Source: Bacteroidetes bacterium 43-93
GTDB taxonomy: Bacteria; Bacteroidota; Bacteroidia; Chitinophagales; Chitinophagaceae
Length of the DNA stretch: 64,000 nt
Assembly (NCBI GenBank): GCA_001897855.1
Contig: MKUO01000018.1
Coordinates: 1 to 64,000 of the forward strand
Direction of reading: 5' to 3'
Part shown: piece by piece, positions 52,169 to 60,780 of the stretch
Numbering within the stretch: position 1 is the stretch's first letter
Layout of the letters: each line of letters starts with the position of its first letter
Position numbers and translations under genes: made by a program
The notes under the pieces: model-generated
What the model saw: only the letters and a program-made list of their open reading frames with translations
Told to the model about the DNA's origin: nothing
The model's database searches: none

Positions 52169-53026
52169 ATGCGTAGTAGTATCATCTTATCGTTTCTTGC
52201 TATATTTTTCTTTGTTTCCTGCCGCGACTCCCGCATACACGAAAAAAAGGAATGGGGCAAGTACTTTGATGCAGAGGGTGTACCTGATGGTTGTTTCATG
52301 CTCCGCGACAATAACCATGAGGCAGTTTATTATTACAACAAAGAGCGTTGCCTGCAACGTTTTCTGCCGGCTTCTACTTTTAAGATATTCAACTCGCTGG
52401 TGGCATTGGAAACCGGTATTGCCCCAGATGAGCAACTGATAATAAAATGGGACAGCGTAGTACGCAAAGTGCCAGAGTGGAATAAGGATATGAATATGCG
52501 CGAGGCATTTAAGGTAAGCAACGTACCCTATTACCAGGAGATTGCCAGGCGCATCGGCGCAGAGGAGATGCAGCACTACCTGGATACTGTAAATTATGGC
52601 AACAGGAATATGGGCGGCAGTATAGACCAGTTTTGGCTTAACGACAGCCTGCAAATATCGGCAGACGAACAGGTTGGTTTCTTAAAACGCCTCTACTTTA
52701 ATGAGCTGCCCTTTTCTGAACGTACCCAGCGCATCGTTAAGAGCCTGATGCTACAGGAAGAAACACCACAATACAGGCTCTATTACAAAACAGGCTGGGG
52801 TGTGCGCACACAATCAAATGTAATGTGGATAGTAGGCTTTGTAGAAAAGCTGGAGCATGTGAAAGAAGACAAGAACTCTATGAACAAAAGCGACATCAGG
52901 ATGTATCCTTACTTCTTTGCAGAAAACTTCAACGCGCCTTTGAATGATACTACCAAAGACTGGGCTTCTATCCGGCTCAATATTCTCAAGTCTGTCCTGA
53001 AAGATTTCGGCGCTATACCACAATAG
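52169..53026 (+). CDS. class D (OXA-type) beta-lactamase family lipoprotein
   Basis: A 285-residue serine penicillin-recognising protein with every class D landmark: STFK (Ser69, Lys72), SNV (Ser117-Val119), YGN (143-145), the conserved Trp in DQFWL (W156) and KTGWG (207-211). The signal ends FFFVSC, so Cys18 is probably lipidated and the enzyme membrane-tethered. The upstream in-frame extension to 52004 is rejected: the lipoprotein signal begins at 52169. Hydrolysis of penicillins is the family activity; a signalling or cell-wall role as in BlaR-like sensors is less likely since no other domain is present. No mobile element or regulator is adjacent, so it looks like a resident gene. Confidence 0.93.
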   Translation: MRSSIILSFLAIFFFVSCRDSRIHEKKEWGKYFDAEGVPDGCFMLRDNNHEAVYYYNKERCLQRFLPASTFKIFNSLVALETGIAPDEQLIIKWDSVVRKVPEWNKDMNMREAFKVSNVPYYQEIARRIGAEEMQHYLDTVNYGNRNMGGSIDQFWLNDSLQISADEQVGFLKRLYFNELPFSERTQRIVKSLMLQEETPQYRLYYKTGWGVRTQSNVMWIVGFVEKLEHVKEDKNSMNKSDIRMYPYFFAENFNAPLNDTTKDWASIRLNILKSVLKDFGAIPQ

Positions 53027-53030
53027 CATA

Positions 53031-53057
53031 AAAAAACTGCCACTATTTAGTGGCAGT
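53031..53057 (-). terminator. terminator overlapping the end of menG
   Basis: Stem ACTGCCACTA (53036-53045) with TAGTGGCAGT (53048-53057), followed on the minus strand by six or more T. The first arm is formed by the last menG codons and the second contains its stop codon region. Confidence 0.8.
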
Positions 53058-53795
53058 GTATAAAGTTGTAATCCCAAAGGTCAATGGTCTTGCTTTTGCG
53101 TCTTTAAATCCGCATCTAACAAGCGTTTCACAAAACACCTTCCCTTCAGGAAATGCCATCACGCTTTCCGGAAGGTAGGTATAGGCGGTACTATGCTTAG
53201 ATACCAGCTTGCCCAGGGTTGGCAGTATATACCTGAAATAGAATTTATATATCTGTTTTATAGGAAACTTCTTCGGGTGAGAAAATTCCAGTATCGCAAG
53301 CTTCCCGCCGGGGCGCATCACCCTGCACATTTCTTTCAGGCCAGCTTCCAGGTGCTCAAAATTACGTACCCCGTAAGCACAGGTTACTGCATCAAAAGCA
53401 TTGTTGGCAAATGGCATGGATTCACTATCTCCAGCCTGTAATGTGATCATGCCAGACAATTGCTGCGAAGCGATCTTTTTACGTCCTACTTCCAGCATCT
53501 GCTCTGCTATGTCCACCCCGGTGATCTTTTCCGGCTTCAGTTGAGATGCCGCTATGGCCAGGTCTCCCGTTCCGGTGGCTACATCAAGTATTTGCTTCGG
53601 ATGCACTGCCTGTATTTCCCTGATAGCTTTTTTTCGCCATCCTTTGTCTATACCGAGGGATAAAAAATGGTTCAGGAAATCATATTTACCGGCTATGTTA
53701 TTAAACATATCGGCAACCTGATCTTTCTTGCTTAAATTTGAGCCCGCATCCGGCAAGATGTGCGCCGCCGGGTTGCTATGATTGTCTGGTTGCAT
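53043..53795 (-). CDS. menG: demethylmenaquinone methyltransferase (UbiE/MenG)
   Basis: A 250-residue SAM-dependent methyltransferase completing menaquinone. VADMFNNIAGKYDFLNHFLSLGID, DVATGTGDLAIAAS (SAM loop), GVDIAEQMLEVG, NAFDAVTCAYGVRNF and LEFSHPKKFPIKQIYKFYF are the UbiE/MenG signatures. ATG at 53795 is chosen; an in-frame TTG 9 bases upstream belongs to the promoter. The -7 box ends 6 nt before the ATG. Divergent from engB. Confidence 0.95.
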   Translation of the reverse strand: MQPDNHSNPAAHILPDAGSNLSKKDQVADMFNNIAGKYDFLNHFLSLGIDKGWRKKAIREIQAVHPKQILDVATGTGDLAIAASQLKPEKITGVDIAEQMLEVGRKKIASQQLSGMITLQAGDSESMPFANNAFDAVTCAYGVRNFEHLEAGLKEMCRVMRPGGKLAILEFSHPKKFPIKQIYKFYFRYILPTLGKLVSKHSTAYTYLPESVMAFPEGKVFCETLVRCGFKDAKARPLTFGITTLYTATK

Positions 53796-53801
53796 TGCAC
53801 G

Positions 53802-53809
53802 CAAAAGTA
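53802..53809 (-). promoter_or_regulatory. -7 box of menG, almost touching the ATG
   Basis: TACTTTTG on the minus strand; only CGTGCA separates it from the menG ATG. Predicts an mRNA with a leader of about 0-3 nt. Confidence 0.55.
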
Positions 53810-53824
53810 CGGTAAGCTAAACGA

Positions 53825-54439
53825 ATGGAAATAACATCAGCAAAATATTTGATAAGCAGCCCTAAGGTGGAGAACTGCCCCAAGCCCGATAAGCCGGAAT
53901 ATGCTTTCATAGGACGGTCGAACGTGGGCAAATCTTCGCTCATAAACATGCTGACCAACCAGACGAAGCTAGCCAAAACATCTGCCAGCCCTGGCAAAAC
54001 CCAGTTGATCAATCATTTTATCATCAATGATTCCTGGTACCTGGTAGATCTTCCGGGTTATGGCTATGCCAAAGTTTCCCAATCTCAAAGGGCACAATGG
54101 GAAAAAATGATAGCCGGCTATTTGCAGCAACGCCAAAACCTGGTAACTGTATTTGTGCTTATAGACAGCAGGCATAAGCCACAGGAGATCGACCTGGAGT
54201 TTCTCAGAAAACTGGGCAATTGGGGCATTCCTTTCAATATGGTATTCACTAAAGCTGATAAGAGCACACAGAGAGAAGCACACCAAAATGCGCGCAGGTT
54301 TATCGAAGAGATGAAAAAAGAATGGGAATTCATCCCCCGTAGCTTCATCACTAGCACGGTAAAATTCCTCGGCCGTAAAGAAATGCTGGGCTATATCGAT
54401 GAACTGAACGAAACGTACCAACAAAATATGCAGATATAA
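53825..54439 (+). CDS. engB: EngB/YsxC ribosome-biogenesis GTPase
   Basis: A 204-residue TRAFAC GTPase for 50S maturation. G1 is GRSNVGKSS, G2 Thr in SPGKTQLINHF, G3 DLPGYGYA, G4 TKAD, and SFITSTVKFLGRKEML is the C-terminal end with the G5 region. Length is normal. Its start is 29 bp from the divergent menG start. Confidence 0.95.
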   Translation: MEITSAKYLISSPKVENCPKPDKPEYAFIGRSNVGKSSLINMLTNQTKLAKTSASPGKTQLINHFIINDSWYLVDLPGYGYAKVSQSQRAQWEKMIAGYLQQRQNLVTVFVLIDSRHKPQEIDLEFLRKLGNWGIPFNMVFTKADKSTQREAHQNARRFIEEMKKEWEFIPRSFITSTVKFLGRKEMLGYIDELNETYQQNMQI

Positions 54440-54515
54440 CCACTTGCATATTTTCTTTTTTCCCTAACGTTTTTACCTGGCATGCTGTCTATTCATTTAG
54501 ACAACCATTTCCACT

Positions 54516-55019
54516 ATGCAACAACGCACCCTCGCTACGTTGATAGCTACCGCTTTTTTATTAATCATTTTTTTTAATCTTAAGCCATATCGGTATTGGC
54601 TGGACTCCAGGATACTTTCCTTCACAACCGAAATACCGGAGCAAATTGATAATCTGGACCTCGAATATAGGCGTGAAACAAGATACGGGAACGGCTATGT
54701 TATGGCTAAGGAAATACTTAAACTAACCAGTACCTTACATTACAAAAATCCGATAATACTATTGCCACGCCAAAATTATGTGGAGGCAAAAGGTATACCC
54801 CAGCTTGTAATGCCGGAGCCCATTGTACTATATCTGTTCAGCCGCCTGCAGGGAGTGGTGCCGGGCGAAAAGGATGTCTACAAAGCAAATATGGGTCTGA
54901 AAATAATTAAGGGACAGCTTGAACTGGTTGAACTTCATAGCAAGAATGACATCGATAATCTCCTTAAAGACTACGCGAATCCACAACCCGATAACCTACT
55001 AAAAAACACCAGATCATGA
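54516..55019 (+). CDS. single-span membrane protein of unknown function
   Basis: A 167-residue protein with an N-terminal membrane helix (about 8-23, LIATAFLLIIFFNL) and a soluble part with Tyr/Arg-rich and Leu-rich stretches (YRRETRYGNGYVMAKEIL, PIILLPRQNYVEAKG). No family recognised. Its ATGA overlap with the next gene (55016-55019) shows coupled translation. Base composition is more AT-rich than the neighbours. It may be an accessory subunit of the membrane protein that follows. Confidence 0.75.
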   Translation: MQQRTLATLIATAFLLIIFFNLKPYRYWLDSRILSFTTEIPEQIDNLDLEYRRETRYGNGYVMAKEILKLTSTLHYKNPIILLPRQNYVEAKGIPQLVMPEPIVLYLFSRLQGVVPGEKDVYKANMGLKIIKGQLELVELHSKNDIDNLLKDYANPQPDNLLKNTRS

Positions 55020-56482
55020 ACATCGCCGGACTGATTTTCTTAATCCTCATGCACTTCTTTTCAGGCAGGGGTCTACTTTACCTGTTCAATATTAAAACAA
55101 GACTTTGGGCGACCATTGCCCTCTCGATGATAACAGGTATACTTATTATAGCGCTTATACCAATGTTGCTCGACCTGTTTTTTATTCCCATCACTACTGA
55201 AAACGTCATCATTTCGACACTCTTAGTAACGATTTTACTAAATAGCACACAGGTAAAAAAATATCGCATATCTACCTTAAAACACATTACTTCTTCTATA
55301 AAGAGTATTACTTTAACTGATGCTCTTTTTTTATTACTATTTATACTGTTGATGATACCAAGCGTATGGCGCTGCTTCTATTTTCCTGCTTATGCAAGAG
55401 ATATCCTTTCCGGGCCGGAGATCATTGCAGAATACACCTTGCGGGAAAAAACTATGATCAATTCTGTTTTTTCCCTCAACCTGGAAACTACAAATAATCA
55501 TCTTAAACCGCCGTTCGTTTCAGGATTACAGATCGTTTATAAAATGCTGGTCCATCCTTTTGGCGAATTATGGCTGAGCATATTATCCGGTAGCTTTCTT
55601 ATTTGGCTGTTTAGTTTGATGAGGGAAAAATTACATCCTGCAGTAGCAGGTTTCTGTTTGTTACTGTTTATAGCCATACCCGAAATGTATGCTTATACAT
55701 ACATACTCTTATTCGACTATGCAAATGCGATAATGTTCTCCATCGGAATTTACTTTTTTCTACAATATGTGATTCAGCAAAAAGCCAATTACTTTTTTTT
55801 CTCAACACTGATGTTTGGGTTTGCGACTTTTATTCGCTCCGAAACACTTGTACTTATTTGCATGCTACTGCCAATGATTTTGTTCTTTTTCTATAAGGAA
55901 AAACTACCTGTAATAAAGCGGATACTATACACCGGGACATTTGTCATAGTGCCGTTTATATTTTACTATGTTTGGATGGGAATATTCATTAAATACTACT
56001 TACCAATAAAATTCAATGTAGGTGACCAGGTCAATACCGATTTCTCTCATGTCAACATATTCTTCTCCCGTCTGTCAGACTTAACCAGTTCTTACTTATT
56101 AGGAGGCAATAGCACCATGCACTATGCTTATTTTATTAATGTTTTTTGTATCATCTTGCTCACTGATGTCATTGTTTACCGAAAATTCAATACAGAAGCC
56201 AGGATTTTACTTTACAGTATATTAGTCTTGTATATAGGCATTCCATTGTTAGGATTTCTAATACCTTGGTATGATTTAGATAATACCAGTAAAAGAGCTT
56301 TGTTTAAGATGTTTCCGCTCATGCTGCTTTACTTCAGGAACAGTATGATATTGCAGGCATTGTCCAGGTCTATCATAAATTGGGAGTCACCACAAACAAA
56401 ATCTGTTCAGGCAACCATAGATAAGATTATCCCCCAGATGGCCAAACCTAAGCCAGGGATAAAAAAACGTGGTAAACAATAG
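55016..56482 (+). CDS. polytopic membrane protein, GT-C glycosyltransferase-like
   Basis: A 488-residue protein with about 11 hydrophobic helices. The first large outer loop, after helices near 1-20 and 30-60 and 100-120, carries ARDILSGPEIIAEYTLREK and TTNNHLKPPFVSGLQ, resembling the acidic loop and flanking helix of GT-C (PMT/ArnT-like) glycosyltransferases; FGFATFIRSETLVL later is also GT-C-like. The C-terminus is basic (KPKPGIKKRGKQ). Substrate would be a lipid-linked sugar. This is inference from topology and a few residues; an unrelated transporter cannot be excluded. Coupled to the preceding gene. Confidence 0.7.
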   Translation: MNIAGLIFLILMHFFSGRGLLYLFNIKTRLWATIALSMITGILIIALIPMLLDLFFIPITTENVIISTLLVTILLNSTQVKKYRISTLKHITSSIKSITLTDALFLLLFILLMIPSVWRCFYFPAYARDILSGPEIIAEYTLREKTMINSVFSLNLETTNNHLKPPFVSGLQIVYKMLVHPFGELWLSILSGSFLIWLFSLMREKLHPAVAGFCLLLFIAIPEMYAYTYILLFDYANAIMFSIGIYFFLQYVIQQKANYFFFSTLMFGFATFIRSETLVLICMLLPMILFFFYKEKLPVIKRILYTGTFVIVPFIFYYVWMGIFIKYYLPIKFNVGDQVNTDFSHVNIFFSRLSDLTSSYLLGGNSTMHYAYFINVFCIILLTDVIVYRKFNTEARILLYSILVLYIGIPLLGFLIPWYDLDNTSKRALFKMFPLMLLYFRNSMILQALSRSIINWESPQTKSVQATIDKIIPQMAKPKPGIKKRGKQ

Positions 56483-56483
56483 A

Positions 56484-58007
56484 CTATAAAGATCCTTTGT
56501 CGGTATAAGGCAATATCTCTTCCAGGAACTTTCGCTCGTTGCTCAGGCGCGGCACTTTATTTTGCCCACCTAGTTTACCCTTATCTTTTAGCCACAGGGT
56601 AAAACCACCTTTCGGCATAACGTGAACGATAGGCATCCTCAACGCTATATCTTTATGGCGTTTTGCTTCGTAGTCAGAGTTCACCTTTTGCAAAGCTGCA
56701 TCCATTTCTTTTACAAATACATCCAGAGGGCACGGCAGATTATCAAACTCTATGATCCATTCATGTGCACCGTTAGTTTCACCGGTCATGTACACCGGTG
56801 CTGCTGTATAATCGTTCACAACGGCACCTGTTATCCTGCAAGCGTCTGCAAGTGCCTGGTCTGTATTGTCCACGATCACCTCTTCGCCAAAGGCATTGAT
56901 ATAATGTTTCAGCCTTCCGGTAACCTTCACCCGGAAAGGATTCAACGAGGTAAACTGGATGGTATCCCCTACCATATAGCGCCAAAGACCGCAATTGGTA
57001 TTTAATACCAGTGCATAATTCTTATTCAGCTCTACTTCTTTAAGGGTCAGTGTCCTTGGATTCTCTTTACCATACTCTTCCATCGGCATAAATTCGTAGT
57101 AAATACCGTGGTTCAGGAATAGCAGCATACCGTCTGAGTCCGTACTATCCTGTGCAGCAAAAAAGCCCTCCGATGCATTGTACGTTTCCATATAATGCAT
57201 ATTCGTCGATGGTATAAAAGTTTCAAATTGCTTTCTGTATGGTTTAAAACTCACTCCACCATGAATATATAATTCCAGGTTAGGCCATACTTCGTGCAGG
57301 TTTGATGCACCAGCGATTTCCAGGATGCGTTTTATCAATACAATGGTCCATGTAGGTACACCCGCTATATAGGTTACATTCTCCTGCATGGTAGTATGTG
57401 CCATCATTTCTATCTTTTGCTCCCATTCATCCATTAGGGCAATCGACAGGTCCGGGGTGCGTATGGTGCGTGCATACAACGGCATATTTTGCAGCATTAC
57501 TGCTGAAAGGTCACCAAAGAAAGAGTCTGCATGTAGCTGGTTGATCTGATGGCTGCCACCAATGGTAAGGCATTTACCCGACATCATTTTAGAATCCGGA
57601 AATTGCTTCAGGTATAGTGTTAATACATCCTTGCCACCTTTATAATGGTTATCGTCCAGCGCTTCTTTACTGATGGGTATAAACTTGCTTTTATCGCTGG
57701 TAGTGCCGCTTGATTTGGCAAACCAGTTGATGGGCGAAGACCAGAGTATATTCTGCTCACCTTCCAGTATGCGTTGTATATATGGCTTTAATGTATCGTA
57801 ATCGTTTATGGGCACTCTTTGTTTAAAGTCAGCCACACTGTTTACCTGCTCAAAACCATATTTTTTGCCATATTCTGTAAACTGTGCCGATCCTATCAAA
57901 TGGTTAAATACCTGTTGCTGGGTATCAATAGGATTATGCATGAAATTATCGATTGCGCTGAGGCGCAATTTCATGTATCCTTTTATAGCGGGGCTGATGA
58001 TACTCAT
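56484..58007 (-). CDS. GH3-family acyl-adenylating enzyme
   Basis: A 507-residue protein of the GH3 family, named for plant auxin/jasmonate-amino acid ligases. KSSGTTSDKSKFIPIS is the adenylation P-loop-like motif, YNASEGFFAAQ the second adenylation motif, and LVLNTNCGLWRYMVGDTIQFT the third; INAFGEEVIVDN and HEWIIEFD follow. It should activate a carboxylic acid as an acyl-AMP and transfer it to an amine or thiol. It lies 41 bp after lptB on the same strand, likely in one operon, which is an unexpected pairing. Substrate in bacteria is not known. Confidence 0.9.
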   Translation of the reverse strand: MSIISPAIKGYMKLRLSAIDNFMHNPIDTQQQVFNHLIGSAQFTEYGKKYGFEQVNSVADFKQRVPINDYDTLKPYIQRILEGEQNILWSSPINWFAKSSGTTSDKSKFIPISKEALDDNHYKGGKDVLTLYLKQFPDSKMMSGKCLTIGGSHQINQLHADSFFGDLSAVMLQNMPLYARTIRTPDLSIALMDEWEQKIEMMAHTTMQENVTYIAGVPTWTIVLIKRILEIAGASNLHEVWPNLELYIHGGVSFKPYRKQFETFIPSTNMHYMETYNASEGFFAAQDSTDSDGMLLFLNHGIYYEFMPMEEYGKENPRTLTLKEVELNKNYALVLNTNCGLWRYMVGDTIQFTSLNPFRVKVTGRLKHYINAFGEEVIVDNTDQALADACRITGAVVNDYTAAPVYMTGETNGAHEWIIEFDNLPCPLDVFVKEMDAALQKVNSDYEAKRHKDIALRMPIVHVMPKGGFTLWLKDKGKLGGQNKVPRLSNERKFLEEILPYTDKGSL

Positions 58008-58048
58008 CTGTCTGTCCTGTTATGTATTTCCTGCCTTAAGCAGCCGTC

Positions 58049-58795
58049 TTATTGTAAATTTGAATAATCTTTCCTCTTCAGTTCGAAATGCTGCCCCAGG
58101 TACACTTTCCTTACCTGCTCATCGGCAGCCAGTTCTTCTGCTACGCCGGCCTTTAGTATCTTACCTTCAAACAGCAAATATGCCCTGTCTGTGATAGACA
58201 ATGTTTCCTGCACATTGTGATCTGTTATCAAGATACCAATATTTTTGAACTTTAGCCTGGCTACTATCGTTTGTATATCTTCCACCGCTATCGGGTCTAT
58301 ACCCGCAAACGGTTCGTCAAGTAATATAAATCTGGGGTCTACAGATAATGCTCGCGCTATCTCCGTACGGCGGCGCTCCCCGCCGCTAAGCACATCACCC
58401 GGGCTTTTGCGCACATGTGTCAGGCGAAATTCCTCCAGCAGCGATTCCAGCTTTTTCAGCTGTTCTGCCCTGGTAAGCTTTGTCATTTCCAGCACTGCGG
58501 CAATATTATCCTCTACAGAAAGCTTCCTGAAAACAGAAGCTTCCTGTGGCAGGTAGCCAATACCCATTTGCGCCCTTTTATACATCGGCAGGGCGGTAAT
58601 GTTCATATCATTCAGGTACACTTCTCCCTCATCCGGTTTTACCAGCCCTACCACCATGTAGAAAGACGTGGTTTTCCCCGCACCGTTAGGACCCAACAAC
58701 CCCACGATCTCCCCCTGGTTCACTTCAAACGACACATGGTTTACTACCGTACGGTTACGGTACCTCTTTACGAGCCCACGGGTTGTTATGGTCAT
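58049..58795 (-). CDS. lptB: LptB, LPS-export ABC transporter ATPase
   Basis: A 248-residue ABC ATPase: Walker [18 protein letters not shown]-loop [13 protein letters not shown], signature [15 protein letters not shown], Walker [18 protein letters not shown]-loop [20 protein letters not shown] and [13 protein letters not shown] are typical of LptB. It powers LptFG in LPS transport from inner to outer membrane. ATG at 58795 is taken; an in-frame TTG 9 bases upstream is not needed. lptD is 17 kb away in the window; lptFG are not here. Confidence 0.95.
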   Translation of the reverse strand: MTITTRGLVKRYRNRTVVNHVSFEVNQGEIVGLLGPNGAGKTTSFYMVVGLVKPDEGEVYLNDMNITALPMYKRAQMGIGYLPQEASVFRKLSVEDNIAAVLEMTKLTRAEQLKKLESLLEEFRLTHVRKSPGDVLSGGERRRTEIARALSVDPRFILLDEPFAGIDPIAVEDIQTIVARLKFKNIGILITDHNVQETLSITDRAYLLFEGKILKAGVAEELAADEQVRKVYLGQHFELKRKDYSNLQ

Positions 58796-58820
58796 CTTAT
58801 CCAAAATGATGCATTTTCCG

Positions 58821-58828
58821 CAAAAGTA
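58821..58828 (-). promoter_or_regulatory. -7 box of the lptB-GH3 operon
   Basis: TACTTTTG on the minus strand, 25 nt before the lptB ATG. Full TAnnTTTG match. Confidence 0.5.
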
Positions 58829-58916
58829 ATAAACTAGCCGCGTATACTAATTACATAAGAATCTAAATTAATACGTAGCCATTTCAAACAATGGCAAAAA
58901 AAGATATTGGATTAAC

Positions 58917-58924
58917 TATTTTTG
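58917..58924 (+). promoter_or_regulatory. -7 box of metF
   Basis: TATTTTTG followed by TGC, 15 nt before the metF ATG at 58940. Full TAnnTTTG match. Confidence 0.55.
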
Positions 58925-58939
58925 TGCCTCACTTATTTT

Positions 58940-59893
58940 ATGAAAGTAACTGATCTGCTGGCCAGCGCCACCAAGCCTATTATATCATTAGAAATATTGC
59001 CACCTACCAAGGGCAAGAGCATAGAATCTATATACGGCCATCTCGACCCCTTAATGGAGTTCGGGCCATCTTTTGTGAATGTTACTTACCATAGGGCAGA
59101 GCAGATCATGAAAAAACGTGCAGATGGCACTTACGAAAAAGTAGAGATACGCAAGCGCCCCGGTACCGTAAGCATATGTGCCGCATTGATGAATAAATAT
59201 AAGATCGAAGCGGTGCCACATCTTATTTGCGGCGGTTTTACCAGGGAAGAAACAGAAAACGCACTGATAGACCTCAACTTTCTTGGGGTAAAAAATGTAT
59301 TGGCACTGAGGGGCGACGCTGCTGCTAATGAGAAATTCTTTACAGCTAACCCCAACGGCCACCGCTATGCGGAAGAACTGGTACAACAGGTATTGAACCT
59401 GAACCAGGGCAAATACATGGAAGAAGACATTATTGATGGCGTAAAAACGGATTTTTGTATAGGTGTGGCAGGCTACCCCGAAAAACATTTTGAAGCGCCA
59501 AACATCGAGACAGATACCTATTATCTGAAACGTAAAATAGAATTGGGTGCTGATTATATTGTAACGCAAATGTTCTTTAAAAACAGCCACTATTACAATT
59601 TTGTAAATCGCTGTAAGGAAAACAATATTAATTGCCCGATCATTCCGGGATTGAAACCGCTGACCTCTAAACGCCAGCTTACCACTATCCCTAGCATATT
59701 CAACGTAGAAGTGCCGGTAGATCTGGTAAATGAGCTTATGAAATCAGCTGCTCCGGATGCAGGCGACAAGATTGGCGAAGAATGGCTATATCAGCAGTGT
59801 GTAGACTTGTTGAAGAACAAGGTACCGGTATTGCATTTTTACACCCTCGGCAAACCACAGGTAGTACATAACGTGCTGAAACGCCTGTTTTAA
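58940..59893 (+). CDS. metF: methylenetetrahydrofolate reductase
   Basis: A 317-residue FAD-dependent reductase forming 5-methyl-THF for methionine synthesis. ISLEILPPTKGKSIESIY, FVNVTYH, HLICGGFTREETENALIDL, NVLALRGD, CIGVAGYPEKH, GADYIVTQMFF and IIPGLKPLTSKRQL are conserved blocks. The ATG at 58940 is chosen because the upstream TTG is part of the -7 box. Single gene; no S-adenosyl-homocysteine or B12 riboswitch-like structure is visible in the short leader. Confidence 0.96.
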   Translation: MKVTDLLASATKPIISLEILPPTKGKSIESIYGHLDPLMEFGPSFVNVTYHRAEQIMKKRADGTYEKVEIRKRPGTVSICAALMNKYKIEAVPHLICGGFTREETENALIDLNFLGVKNVLALRGDAAANEKFFTANPNGHRYAEELVQQVLNLNQGKYMEEDIIDGVKTDFCIGVAGYPEKHFEAPNIETDTYYLKRKIELGADYIVTQMFFKNSHYYNFVNRCKENNINCPIIPGLKPLTSKRQLTTIPSIFNVEVPVDLVNELMKSAAPDAGDKIGEEWLYQQCVDLLKNKVPVLHFYTLGKPQVVHNVLKRLF

Positions 59894-59961
59894 TTGATCG
59901 CTGGTAAAGCGCTGCTTCGCACAGAAACTTTTGCGGAAGCGGATGAAACATTCATCTATAA

Positions 59962-59988
59962 AAAATGCCCGCTCACCGCGGGCATTTT
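59962..59988. terminator. bidirectional terminator
   Basis: Stem AAAATGCCCGC (59962-59972), loop TCACC, GCGGGCATTTT (59978-59988). It lies between metF and the convergent peroxiredoxin gene and can serve both. Confidence 0.85.
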
Positions 59989-59990
59989 GC

Positions 59991-60629
59991 TTAATTCAGA
60001 TCAGGTTGTGGTGTGTACCGCAAATATGGCTTCACGATACGCAGTCCTTTAGGAAATTTCTTTTCCGCGTCTTCCGTAGATACTGCAGGCACTACGATCA
60101 CATCTTCACCCTGTTTCCAGTCTGCCGGTGTTGCTACACTGTAGTTAGATGTCAGTTGCAGCGAATCTATTACACGCAGCACTTCCAGGAAGTTCCTGCC
60201 GGTTGAGGCCGGGTAAGTAATGATAAGTTTTACCAGCTTATCAGGCCCTATCACAAACAGCGAGCGGACGGTTGCAGTAGCAGATGCATTGGGGTGTATC
60301 ATATCATACAGCGTAGCTACCGTTCTGTCTTCATCCGCAATTATCGGGAAGTTTACAGTAGTGTTCTGCGTTTCATTAATATCGTTTACCCATCCGCTAT
60401 GCTTATCCAGCGGATCTACACTCACTGCCATTACCTTTACATTGCGTTTTGCAAATTCATCTTTCAGCTGTGCAGTACGCCCCAGCTCGGTGGTACACAC
60501 CGGTGTATAATCTGCAGGATGAGAAAATAACACACCCCAGCTATTTCCAAGGTATTCGTGAAAGTCTATTTCACCTTCCGTTGTCTTTGCCTTAAAATTT
60601 GGCGCCTGGTCTCCAAGCCTTAAACTCAT
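59991..60629 (-). CDS. 1-Cys peroxiredoxin (Prx6 type)
   Basis: A 212-residue peroxidase reducing H2O2 and alkyl hydroperoxides. Peroxidatic Cys45 lies in HPADYTPVCTTELG; SVDPLDKHSGWVNDI and PIIADEDRTVATLYDMI are Prx6 blocks, and the extended C-terminal domain (NYSVATPADWKQGEDVIVVP) marks the Prx6 group. No resolving Cys is apparent. The start at 60629 (MSLRLGD) is chosen; earlier in-frame codons overlap the promoter. Confidence 0.95.
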   Translation of the reverse strand: MSLRLGDQAPNFKAKTTEGEIDFHEYLGNSWGVLFSHPADYTPVCTTELGRTAQLKDEFAKRNVKVMAVSVDPLDKHSGWVNDINETQNTTVNFPIIADEDRTVATLYDMIHPNASATATVRSLFVIGPDKLVKLIITYPASTGRNFLEVLRVIDSLQLTSNYSVATPADWKQGEDVIVVPAVSTEDAEKKFPKGLRIVKPYLRYTPQPDLN

Positions 60630-60665
60630 GGTATATTTTTTTAAGATGAAAAATAAAGATGTACA

Positions 60666-60673
60666 CAAATTTA
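60666..60673 (-). promoter_or_regulatory. -7 box of the peroxiredoxin gene
   Basis: TAAATTTG on the minus strand, about 36 nt before the ATG at 60629. Full TAnnTTTG match. Confidence 0.5.
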
Positions 60674-60761
60674 GATGCTGCCGTATTACAGAATGTTAAA
60701 GTTTGTTTATGAAACCATAAAGGTCTTCCCGACTCTATACTGTATATTCGTCCTCAAACGT

Positions 60762-60769
60762 TATCTTTG
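60762..60769 (+). promoter_or_regulatory. -7 box of the porT-like gene
   Basis: TATCTTTG followed by 11 nt and the ATG at 60781. Full TAnnTTTG match; very short leader. Confidence 0.55.
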
Positions 60770-60780
60770 ATACCAGGCAC

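Noticed and set aside
58922-58939. TTG starts at metF, and similarly at lptD, menG and the peroxiredoxin gene
   Set aside because: The TTG lies inside or beside the TAnnTTTG -7 box, so it cannot be within the transcript; the next ATG is used.
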